Positions 1 through 5,628 of a DNA stretch of 9,759 nt are shown here, piece by piece (position 1 is the first letter of the stretch; each line of letters opens with the position of its first letter). The notes below the pieces were generated by a model. The model made no database searches. It was not told the DNA's origin and saw only the letters and a list, made by a program, of their open reading frames with translations. Both the position numbers and the translations under genes were made by a program. Where the stretch lies: positions 1-9,759 of the forward strand of contig DCGI01000063.1 of the NCBI GenBank assembly GCA_002315475.1, written 5' to 3'. The DNA comes from Christensenella sp. UBA1782 (GTDB lineage Bacteria > Bacillota > Clostridia > Christensenellales > DTU072).

Positions 1-45
1 CTTTCCGTTCAGTTTTTAAGGTACGCTTGCTTCCTTCAAGAAAGC
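1..45 (-). other. Start of a leftward transcript with an rRNA-leader-like sequence (partial)
   Basis: Read on the minus strand, this is the first part of the transcript expected from the promoter at 52-80. It contains a small possible hairpin (GCTTTCT, loop TGA, AGGAAGC, with one G-U pair) and then ACCTTAAAAACTGAACGG. The second part resembles the 'CTTTGAAAACTGAAC' type sequence found in leaders and spacers of Bacillota rRNA operons, where boxA-like antitermination or processing signals lie. No ribosome binding site or start codon is visible before the edge. I infer that an rRNA operon begins just outside the window. A leader of some other highly expressed gene is the alternative. Confidence 0.4.
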
Positions 46-51
46 TTCTAT

Positions 52-80
52 ATAATACAACACTCCGCAAAATATGTCAA
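52..80 (-). promoter_or_regulatory. Strong sigma-A promoter firing leftward off the window
   Basis: On the minus strand the -35 box is TTGACA (80-75), the spacer is exactly 17 bases, and the -10 box is TATTAT (57-52). Immediately upstream (about 84-115) are phased A and T tracts resembling an UP element, as seen at very strong stable-RNA promoters. Transcription would start near 45. The consensus match is excellent; what it drives lies outside the window. Confidence 0.75.
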
Positions 81-115
81 ATAAAAAAACATACTTTTTC
101 AAAATTTTTTTTCTA

Positions 116-279
116 CGCGCACGCGATCAATATATAATATAATATATAGGAAATTCTGCCGAACCGTTCTCCATAGCGTTTTACATGCTTTTCACCGTAC
201 CGACGCACCGTTCGGAAGGTTCTCGTCGGCAATGCACTCGGTGTATTGCCCGTTCCTTCGCATTTTCATTTCCCGTTCT
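116..279. other. Intergenic stretch without a gene, partly structured
   Basis: No credible coding region is seen between the left-end promoter and the terminator at 280-318. It holds an alternating AT block (about 130-148) and a GC-richer part with inverted repeats: CCGACG (200-205) can pair with CGTCGG (224-229), and GCCGAAC near 159-165 can pair with GTTCGG near 210-215. These two pairings would compete. They could be part of a leader or small RNA, but there is no convincing promoter for one. A 69-codon open frame on the plus strand here has no ribosome binding site and runs into the antisense of the neighbouring gene. Confidence 0.35.
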
Positions 280-318
280 AAAAAAAGAAGAGTCTCGGCA
301 TTTCGCCAAGACTCTCCC
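280..318 (-). terminator. Rho-independent terminator of the 340-1416 gene
   Basis: Read on the minus strand, AGAGTCTTGGC (315-305) pairs with GCCGAGACTCT (299-289) around a five-base loop. One G-U wobble occurs in the 11-bp stem. It is followed by TTC and seven T residues (286-280). The wobble works only in the minus-strand transcript (it is a C-A mismatch on the other strand), which fits termination of the leftward gene ending at 340. Confidence 0.88.
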
Positions 319-339
319 ACGCATTCAAACAAACGGAAA

Positions 340-1416
340 TCAATAATTGTTGGCTCTGCGAATGGCTTCCGTAATCATGCTTTGCATATCGTAAATCTTT
401 CTTTCGCTTGCAGTCATCAAAGAAGGATTGTTTTGTTTTAATTCACGATAAGCGTATTCGCCGCGAACCAAACAGGTCTTCATTTCTTCTTCCTTTTCTG
501 CTTTTCTTCTCTTGCCGGAAACGATACGGAAGAAAATAGCCGTGAAAACGATATAAAGAATCAAACCGACGACGCCGATGGCAACGGGCGTGGTCAAGAA
601 GGAAATTCCCAAGCCGGACAGCGTTTCGTCCAAATCGACGGTGCCGTTAATATATTGACGGGGATAATCCAAAATCGTCGTAATCACGTCATTTTCAAAA
701 ACGTATTCCCCTTCTTCGTTCGGTTTTAAGGTTACGTCCAATTTACCCGCACCTTCCTGATCTTCGACAAGTTTAAGTGCAACGAGAGCATTGGCATACG
801 CAGCCGCTCTTGTTTCATAGCAATCCGCGGTGACTTCGGCTTCGGGTTCAAACTTCGCCATCAAATATTGAACGGCCTCCGCAAAGGTATCGACCGTCGG
901 ATTTTCCTTCTTGAACGCATAGTATTGCGAAGGAATCACGAGAACGTCTGCGCCCGATTCGTCGGTTTCCGACTGAATCAGTTCCCACAGTTGAGAATCG
1001 TCTTCGGCTTTGTCGTTTTGTTCGGCGGCAACAAAGTTATAGATACCCAACACGCGATTGTTTCTCGCCTTACCGACAAGGTCGCCGACACCGATCCAAA
1101 GCTCGGCAACGGTCAAAACCAAAAATATCAACATAAATAAGAAGGTGATGATACCCCATAACGGTCTGGGTTTGATATTCTTCTTCGCCAAAACGTTATA
1201 TCTTTTTTCAAAGCGGGAAACGGAAGGATCGGCAGCCACGAACGATCTACGGCGAGACAAATAAACCGTCTCTTTCTTTTTACCTTTGCCACGGACGCTT
1301 GTGGGCGCATCGGGAGCCTTTTCCCAACCGAAGAACCGATAGTGATCCAACTCGTTCATCGAAAAATAATTATACTCATAGTTACTATCGTTAAAATTTT
1401 GTTTTTTCTTTGCCAT
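340..1416 (-). CDS. Unrecognised membrane protein with two transmembrane helices
   Basis: 358 residues of unknown function; I do not recognise the family. Residues 1-85 are hydrophilic and rich in Lys, Arg, Tyr and Asn, so probably cytoplasmic. A first transmembrane helix lies at about 86-108 and a second at about 275-298. The roughly 165 residues between them are acidic and, by the positive-inside rule, probably extracytoplasmic. The C-terminal tail starts with a basic GKRRK stretch and looks helical and charged, so it is probably cytoplasmic. There are no obvious catalytic motifs. The start is supported by AGGAGG (1429-1424) seven bases before the ATG. The gene has its own promoter (1467-1495) and terminator (280-318), so it is likely a single-gene unit although it lies 98 bases downstream of ypeB. 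The intact frame and good signals make it a real gene. Confidence 0.85.
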   Translation of the reverse strand: MAKKKQNFNDSNYEYNYFSMNELDHYRFFGWEKAPDAPTSVRGKGKKKETVYLSRRRSFVAADPSVSRFEKRYNVLAKKNIKPRPLWGIITFLFMLIFLVLTVAELWIGVGDLVGKARNNRVLGIYNFVAAEQNDKAEDDSQLWELIQSETDESGADVLVIPSQYYAFKKENPTVDTFAEAVQYLMAKFEPEAEVTADCYETRAAAYANALVALKLVEDQEGAGKLDVTLKPNEEGEYVFENDVITTILDYPRQYINGTVDLDETLSGLGISFLTTPVAIGVVGLILYIVFTAIFFRIVSGKRRKAEKEEEMKTCLVRGEYAYRELKQNNPSLMTASERKIYDMQSMITEAIRRANNY

Positions 1417-1466
1417 AACCTAACCTCCTATTTATTAGATAAATAGTTTTTTTTACGATTAAAAAC

Positions 1467-1495
1467 ATTATAGCATTGAAAAAAAAGTCTGTCAA
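1467..1495 (-). promoter_or_regulatory. Consensus sigma-A promoter for the 340-1416 gene
   Basis: On the minus strand TTGACA (1495-1490), a 17-base spacer, and TATAAT (1472-1467) match the vegetative consensus exactly. The predicted start near 1460 gives a leader of about 44 bases before the ATG at 1416, with AGGAGG inside it. The promoter sits directly after the ypeB stop codon, so the membrane protein is expressed in vegetative growth independently of the spore genes. No clear terminator was seen between ypeB and this promoter. Confidence 0.88.
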
Positions 1496-1514
1496 GAGCA
1501 AAAACCTTTTTTCG

Positions 1515-2813
1515 TCAAACTAATAAATTATCCACCACGACAAACGTTTCCACCACCTCGCCGCTTTCCTTTTCGTAGTAAATATAATAGGTTTCCCCGC
1601 GAAAATCGCCCGATACTTCCTCGCAATACCATTCCGCCCCCCACTTTGTAGGAATCATACAGTTACGGCGTTTTACGTTCTCCATACCTTCGGGTACGGT
1701 ATGTTCGGAATTGTTCTCGACAATGGTTCTCTCTTTGTGATTATACAAGAAATTTTGAGCTTCTGCACCGATGACTTTTCCCGTTTCGGCACTGACTTTC
1801 AATTTTATCAAATCGGGATAACAAACAACTCCCTCCTGCACAAAAGCGAAATTCAAATAAACGGTGGATTGATCGTTATAACGCCATACACATTCCATGG
1901 AATCGTATCCCGCTTTTCGTAAAAACTCTTCACCGTTTCGAACACAGTCTGCCTCGTCGAAAGAGGGATCGGTCACCGTCCGAAAGGCGTTATAGTCGAC
2001 AAGGTAGCCGCCGATTTTACTGACTTGCGCTACCGATTCTTTTCCGCTTTCAAGAAAAGAAAAGACGTAGGTGGGAACGGAAGAATTTCCTTCTCCGATG
2101 CAGGCAAAATCGGTGCCGTCCGAGAATACCGATGCCAAAAAATCCCGACACTGTTCCGTCGTTTTTTCCAGTTTACCTTCCAAGAAAACCGGCGTTCTGT
2201 CACGCAATCCGTCACTGAACGGACCGTCGTAAATCAACTCGGGATAATCAATATCCGACATACCGTAAACGACCGAAGAAATCGCCGTAAGATCGGACAA
2301 CGAACTTGCGTTGATTCTGTCTCCGTCAATCATTTTCGTCTGCACCGAAAACAACGAATCGTTCAACGAGGCGAGGATACTTCGGAAGGTCGAAAGAGTA
2401 CTTGTTTCCGTCGCGGACAAGTCCTCTTTTTCGGCTTTTCGAGAAAGATAATAACAGTAGTCTCCCGCTTGATTCAAAAACTTAACGACCTTCTCGATAT
2501 TTTCGTCTTCGGATGCCATTTGTGATAAGTTGGATACCGAAACGGCACATTGTCTCCATATTTCATAGAGATATTCCTGTTGCAGCGCCGAACCGGAAAG
2601 CACCGAAACTTTTCCGAGTTTTCGCTCGATGTCGGTCATGTTGTCGAGGGTTTCGTAATAACTTTTTTCGTACAACGCATTGATGCGGTTTTGATAGGAA
2701 TCGGATCCTTTTCTTTCCTTGAAAAACAGAACGGCAAGGGTAATGCCGCTCCCCAAAAACAAAAGGCACAGAATCAACAAAACGATAATAAGAATTTTGA
2801 TTTTTTCAGTCAT
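1515..2813 (-). CDS. ypeB: Germination protein YpeB
   Basis: 432 residues, close to the roughly 450 of Bacillus YpeB. In known spores YpeB is needed to localise and stabilise the cortex-lytic enzyme SleB, and each protein stabilises the other. Visible features are an N-terminal membrane anchor (about 5-31), a helical region (about 40-185) typical of the YpeB N-terminal domain, the hallmark-like YPELIYDGPFSDGL segment (190-203), and PepSY-type repeats filling the C-terminal half (about 213-284, 285-357 and a shorter one from about 382 to the end). The start is set by AAGGAG five bases before the ATG. The stop of sleB is only 9 bases upstream, so the two are co-transcribed. Identification rests on motif recognition plus the sleB neighbour, and both agree. 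Confidence 0.93.
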   Translation of the reverse strand: MTEKIKILIIVLLILCLLFLGSGITLAVLFFKERKGSDSYQNRINALYEKSYYETLDNMTDIERKLGKVSVLSGSALQQEYLYEIWRQCAVSVSNLSQMASEDENIEKVVKFLNQAGDYCYYLSRKAEKEDLSATETSTLSTFRSILASLNDSLFSVQTKMIDGDRINASSLSDLTAISSVVYGMSDIDYPELIYDGPFSDGLRDRTPVFLEGKLEKTTEQCRDFLASVFSDGTDFACIGEGNSSVPTYVFSFLESGKESVAQVSKIGGYLVDYNAFRTVTDPSFDEADCVRNGEEFLRKAGYDSMECVWRYNDQSTVYLNFAFVQEGVVCYPDLIKLKVSAETGKVIGAEAQNFLYNHKERTIVENNSEHTVPEGMENVKRRNCMIPTKWGAEWYCEEVSGDFRGETYYIYYEKESGEVVETFVVVDNLLV

Positions 2814-2822
2814 GATTTCTCC

Positions 2823-3518
2823 TTACAAACAGAACGAATGATTCCCGATGGAAAGGTACACGGTTTTGGAAAGCATCCACTTGCTGGTAGCCGTTTTGGG
2901 ATTATAATAGTATAAGCAACCGCCCGTCGGATCCCACCCGTTCAAGGCGTCCTGCGCCGCGCGTTTTGCGGTATCGTCGGGCGTGAGATTGACTTGCCCG
3001 TCGCTGACGGCATCGAACGCCCCCGCCTGATACACCACGCCGCTGACGGTGTTGGGAAACAGAGAACTCGCGACGCGATTCAAAACGACGGCACCTACAG
3101 CAACTTGTCCCACGTAAGCTTCCCCCCTCGCTTCCCCGTATATCACCCGGGCAAGAAGATCTAAATCACCGGTTCCGCTTTTCGCCTGAAACGTAACGCC
3201 CAATGCCGCCACCGTCCCCGAGCCGACGATACCGTCGACTCGTAGGCCGGTATCCGTTTGGAACTTTTTGACGGCGGCCGTCGTGAGCTTGCCGTATATC
3301 CCGTCCAGTTTTCCCGTATAATAGCCCCGTTCTTGCAGTGCCTTTTGTATTTGTAAAACCGGTTCTCCCGTACTGCCCTGCCCGTATCCGGCACCGGCTT
3401 CGGCACTTTCGGTTACGAAAATATCGGTGAATACATATAGTCCGGTGACCGCCACCGTCATCGCAAGAACGGTGCAGACGCACAGGTTCAAAAATTTCTC
3501 AGTCTTTCTTTTCTTCAT
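2823..3518 (-). CDS. sleB: Spore cortex-lytic enzyme SleB
   Basis: 231 residues from the preferred start. SleB is a lytic transglycosylase that cleaves muramic-lactam-containing cortex peptidoglycan during germination. Domains in order are an N-terminal signal or anchor segment (about 9-30), a peptidoglycan-binding domain (about 50-106, with VLQIQKALQERGYYTGKLDG and a GLRVDGIVG turn), and a Hydrolase_2 catalytic domain (about 120-231). The latter has LLARVIYGEARGE with the expected catalytic Glu at 129, GQVAVGAVVLNRV, and NGWDPTGG followed by LYYYNP. I chose the ATG at 3518 because GGGAG stands seven bases before it and the encoded protein then begins with a normal MKKRK signal-peptide start. 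An in-frame ATG at 3569 would add 17 residues and overlap the previous gene further. It overlaps the upstream lipoprotein gene by 20 bases and is followed by ypeB after 9 bases. Confidence 0.95.
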   Translation of the reverse strand: MKKRKTEKFLNLCVCTVLAMTVAVTGLYVFTDIFVTESAEAGAGYGQGSTGEPVLQIQKALQERGYYTGKLDGIYGKLTTAAVKKFQTDTGLRVDGIVGSGTVAALGVTFQAKSGTGDLDLLARVIYGEARGEAYVGQVAVGAVVLNRVASSLFPNTVSGVVYQAGAFDAVSDGQVNLTPDDTAKRAAQDALNGWDPTGGCLYYYNPKTATSKWMLSKTVYLSIGNHSFCL

Positions 3519-3942
3519 TTCCTTTCTCCCTGCTCTTAAAAAATTCATAAAAAACGGATCTGTATTCATTTTCTTCCAAAGGATACAATACGGAGGTACT
3601 GTCCCTTCCTTCTCCTTTTCCGATTTTGATAAATACCGTTTTCTCCGTTTCGGTATCTTCTATTTCTCGTATGTAAACGTCTTCCAACGTATTTTGCAAT
3701 AATTTTTCCTCCTTTTGCAAAACCTCTTTTATTTCTTCCTGCCCTTTGCCGGACAATTTGGAAGCAAGATATCGAGAAACCGCTTCATGCAGTGCCGCGG
3801 CATATTGCTCGCCCTCCGCCGAAAAATCGGCGGCACGCACCACGAGATAAACCGTTCCTTCTTCCGAAGAATCCGCCACGCATCCCGTTGCAAAGCATAA
3901 AAGAAGGATATAAAAAACCACCAAAACTTTTTTATTTTTCAT
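3499..3942 (-). CDS. Small lipoprotein resembling a truncated SpoIIR
   Basis: 147 residues. The N terminus is a lipoprotein signal: MKNKK, a hydrophobic core, and a lipobox ending FATGC with the lipidated Cys at 21. The mature part recalls stage II sporulation protein R. VVRAADFSAEGEQ then AVSRYL (35-59) parallels the R-x-x-A-N-S-D-S...AV..YL start of SpoIIR, and FIKIGKGEG then SVLYP (104-121) parallels its I-x-IG-x-GxGxNWWCVLFPP motif. The usual 30-odd residues between these parts are largely missing and the WWC is replaced by STS. SpoIIR is the forespore signal that activates SpoIIGA, but this degenerate lipoprotein form may do something else. A YhcN/YlaJ-type spore lipoprotein, often found with sleB-ypeB, is the alternative. 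The ATG at 3942 has GGGGAAG close upstream; a TTG at 3984 is less likely. It overlaps sleB by 20 bases, suggesting translational coupling. Confidence 0.72.
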   Translation of the reverse strand: MKNKKVLVVFYILLLCFATGCVADSSEEGTVYLVVRAADFSAEGEQYAAALHEAVSRYLASKLSGKGQEEIKEVLQKEEKLLQNTLEDVYIREIEDTETEKTVFIKIGKGEGRDSTSVLYPLEENEYRSVFYEFFKSREKGNEEKKD

Positions 3943-4022
3943 ACTTCCCCGATTATTTCCCGTTTTTATTGCCTTTATACTCAAAAAAAATCTTCTGTTT
4001 TTGTTTTACTCCCTAAAAATGC

Positions 4023-4051
4023 TTGAAAAATTCCTGCGTATATGGTAGAAT
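4023..4051 (+). promoter_or_regulatory. Sigma-A promoter of secG with extended -10
   Basis: TTGAAA (4023-4028), a 17-base spacer, and TAGAAT (4046-4051) preceded by TGG, giving an extended -10. The predicted start near 4058 yields a leader of about 26 bases that contains the GAGGAG ribosome binding site at 4071-4076. Confidence 0.82.
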
Positions 4052-4083
4052 ATGTCTACATTTCTGTAACGAGGAGAAAAAAG

Positions 4084-4383
4084 ATGTTATCGAATATTCT
4101 TGCAGCAACGACCAAATCCGATGTATTCTTTGGTTTTAGTATTACGTTTATGATTCTCATGGTGATTTCCAGTATCGCCATGGTCATTATTGTTATTCTT
4201 CAAAAAGGAACGGGAAACGACGTAACCGCAATCACCGGCGGAAGCGATTCCTTCTTTTCGAAAAATAAAATGTCCTCCATGGAAGGAAAGCTTCGTTTGT
4301 TTACCGCTATCGTAGCGGGCGTAATGTTCCTTTCTTCCGTTCTCTTCTTCGTGTTCCAAGTTCTTTTGCAAACGAGAGGTTAA
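4084..4383 (+). CDS. secG: Preprotein translocase subunit SecG
   Basis: 99 residues with two transmembrane helices (about 16-39 and 71-94). SecG is the small accessory subunit of the SecYEG channel in the cytoplasmic membrane. The family signature VILQKGTG (37-44) closes the first helix; it is followed by a Gly/Ser-rich loop with TGGSDSFF and then a KLRLFTAIVA entry to the second helix, as in other SecG proteins. The start at 4084 is preferred because GAGGAG lies seven bases upstream. An in-frame ATG at 4042 lies beside the -10 element, upstream of the predicted transcript start, and cannot be used by this transcript. The gene is a single unit, with a promoter at 4023-4051 and a terminator at 4413-4443. 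It is transcribed divergently from the spore cluster. Confidence 0.93.
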   Translation: MLSNILAATTKSDVFFGFSITFMILMVISSIAMVIIVILQKGTGNDVTAITGGSDSFFSKNKMSSMEGKLRLFTAIVAGVMFLSSVLFFVFQVLLQTRG

Positions 4384-4412
4384 GTCGCGAATAACGTCAT
4401 CTTGACAGTAGG

Positions 4413-4443
4413 AAAGCATGGTTCTCAAAACCATGCTTTTTTT
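4413..4443 (+). terminator. Rho-independent terminator after secG
   Basis: A perfect 11-bp stem, AAAGCATGGTT (4413-4423) with AACCATGCTTT (4429-4439), a five-base loop CTCAA, and a T run to 4443. It starts 30 bases after the secG stop codon and ends just before the next promoter. Confidence 0.92.
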
Positions 4444-4448
4444 ATGCG

Positions 4449-4477
4449 TTGACAATTCCCTTTCTCGACCTTATAAT
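4449..4477 (+). promoter_or_regulatory. Perfect-consensus sigma-A promoter of the DUF2804 gene
   Basis: TTGACA (4449-4454), a 17-base spacer, and TATAAT (4472-4477). The predicted start near 4484 leaves a very short leader of about 20 bases that carries GGAGGT (4495-4500) before the ATG at 4504. With both boxes and the spacing at consensus, high constitutive expression is expected. No operator-like repeat is evident. Confidence 0.9.
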
Positions 4478-4503
4478 ATAAGTATACTATTTTCGGAGGT
4501 ACT

Positions 4504-5541
4504 ATGAAACAGTTTGAAATCACATCCAAGACGCCCTTGCTGGACGAAAACGGAAATATCGCCACTGCGGGTTATGCCAAAACCATGTTATACGAATACA
4601 ATCGTGAAAAAATTTCCGCAAACAAAGCTCTTTTGAAAGAGTGGGATTATTATTACGTCGGTAACGATTCTTGTGCCATCTGTCTGACGGTAGCCGATAT
4701 GGGATATATCGGAGCGCTTAGTGCCACCTATCTGGACTTTACCGTTCCCACGCAAATCACAAAAAGCTCGGTGTTGCTTTTCCCGATGGGCAAAATGAAT
4801 CTTCCCCGTACCACCGAGTTCGGTGACATACATTGGAAGAACGGCGGCGTGGAAATGACTTTTACCAACGACGGAAAACTTCGTAAACTTTTCGGAACCT
4901 ATCCGAAATTCGGCAAAAACAAAGAGGACTTAACCTTCGATATCGTCTTGAGCGAAATGCCCGAAGAAGGCATGGTGATTGCGACGCCTTTCACCAAAAA
5001 AGGAAGATTTTATTTTAACGAAAAAATCAACTGTATGCGTGCGGAAGGCTACTTTACTTTGGGAGAACGGCGTTTCGACTTGGATAAAGAAACCTCTCTC
5101 GGCACTTTGGATTGGGGCAGAGGGGTATGGACGTACGATAATACTTGGTACTGGGGCAGTCTGCAAACCCGTTTGGACGACGGCAGTACTTTCGGGTGGA
5201 ACATCGGCTACGGTTTCGGCAACAATACCGAAGCCAGCGAAAACATGTTATTCTATCGGGGAAAAAGTCACAAACTCGATGAAGTCACCTTCCATATTCC
5301 CCAAAAAGACGGACAGGACGACTACATGAGCGCGTGGACGTTCACCTCCAACGACGGCAGATTTACGATGGACTTTCAGCCCCTCCTCGATCGCTACGAA
5401 CCCTTCGACCTCAAAATTTTCGCCATGATTCCTCATCAGGTTTTCGGTTACTTTACGGGCAAAGCGGTTTTAGACGACGGCACCGTCATCGAAATCAAAA
5501 ACAAACTCGGTTTCGCCGAAAAAGTCCATAACAAATGGTAA
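4504..5541 (+). CDS. DUF2804 domain-containing protein
   Basis: 345 residues that I assign to the DUF2804 family, whose function is not established. Recognisable parts are the N-terminal PLLDENGNIATAGYAK segment, LKEWDYYYV (44-52), TVADMGYIG (62-70), and the family core LGTLDWGRGVWTYDNTWYWG (199-218) followed by GWNIGYGFGN (231-240). Many alternating aromatic and polar residues suggest a mostly beta structure. There is no signal peptide or membrane segment, so it is probably cytoplasmic, and it covers the usual full length. GGAGGT lies three bases before the ATG, somewhat close but strong. The gene stands alone between its own promoter and a bidirectional terminator, so the neighbours give no clue to its job. 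Confidence 0.85.
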   Translation: MKQFEITSKTPLLDENGNIATAGYAKTMLYEYNREKISANKALLKEWDYYYVGNDSCAICLTVADMGYIGALSATYLDFTVPTQITKSSVLLFPMGKMNLPRTTEFGDIHWKNGGVEMTFTNDGKLRKLFGTYPKFGKNKEDLTFDIVLSEMPEEGMVIATPFTKKGRFYFNEKINCMRAEGYFTLGERRFDLDKETSLGTLDWGRGVWTYDNTWYWGSLQTRLDDGSTFGWNIGYGFGNNTEASENMLFYRGKSHKLDEVTFHIPQKDGQDDYMSAWTFTSNDGRFTMDFQPLLDRYEPFDLKIFAMIPHQVFGYFTGKAVLDDGTVIEIKNKLGFAEKVHNKW

Positions 5542-5557
5542 AATACGCTTATTACAA

Positions 5558-5599
5558 AAAGAAAAACGGTTCTTGACAAAGAATCGTTTTTCTTTTTTT
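5558..5599. terminator. Bidirectional terminator between converging genes
   Basis: A 17-bp stem with one G-U wobble: AAAGAAAAACGGTTCTT (5558-5574) and AAGAATCGTTTTTCTTT (5579-5595), with loop GACA. The plus strand ends in a T-rich run (5591-5599), serving the DUF2804 gene. The minus strand reads TTTTTCTTTTTGTAAT on the other side, serving the GalT-like gene that ends at 5629. The 29 bases between the hairpin and that stop codon hold nothing else. Confidence 0.88.
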
Positions 5600-5628
5600 A
5601 TAACACTTTTACAACGACTTCTTTTGTT

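Noticed and set aside
150..240. Possible tRNA or other small structured RNA gene
   Set aside because: Hairpins are present, but there is no cloverleaf, CCA end or T-loop consensus on either strand.
232..441. 69-codon open frame on the plus strand
   Set aside because: No ribosome binding site, it spans the terminator at 280-318 and then runs antisense through the end of the membrane protein gene.
2025..2525. 166-codon open frame on the plus strand opposite ypeB
   Set aside because: Entirely antisense to a well-supported ypeB; Arg-rich composition is typical of a shadow frame, and no ribosome binding site was seen.
3519..3569. Longer start for SleB
   Set aside because: Adds 17 residues in front of a normal signal peptide and deepens the overlap with the lipoprotein gene; the ATG at 3518 has the better ribosome binding site.
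3943..3984. TTG start for the lipoprotein, 14 codons further upstream
   Set aside because: Would place extra polar residues before the lipoprotein signal; the ATG at 3942 starts a standard MKNKK signal sequence.
4042..4083. Earlier ATG for secG giving a 113-residue protein
   Set aside because: It lies beside the -10 element, before the predicted transcript start, and lacks a ribosome binding site, while 4084 has GAGGAG at ideal spacing.
4402..4407. TTGACA before the secG terminator as a possible -35 box
   Set aside because: The position 17 bases on falls in the terminator loop (CTCAAA) with no -10 match.
5573..5578. TTGACA in the loop of the bidirectional terminator
   Set aside because: It is part of the hairpin, and the only following AT-rich sequence is the terminator T run; no downstream plus-strand gene would use it.
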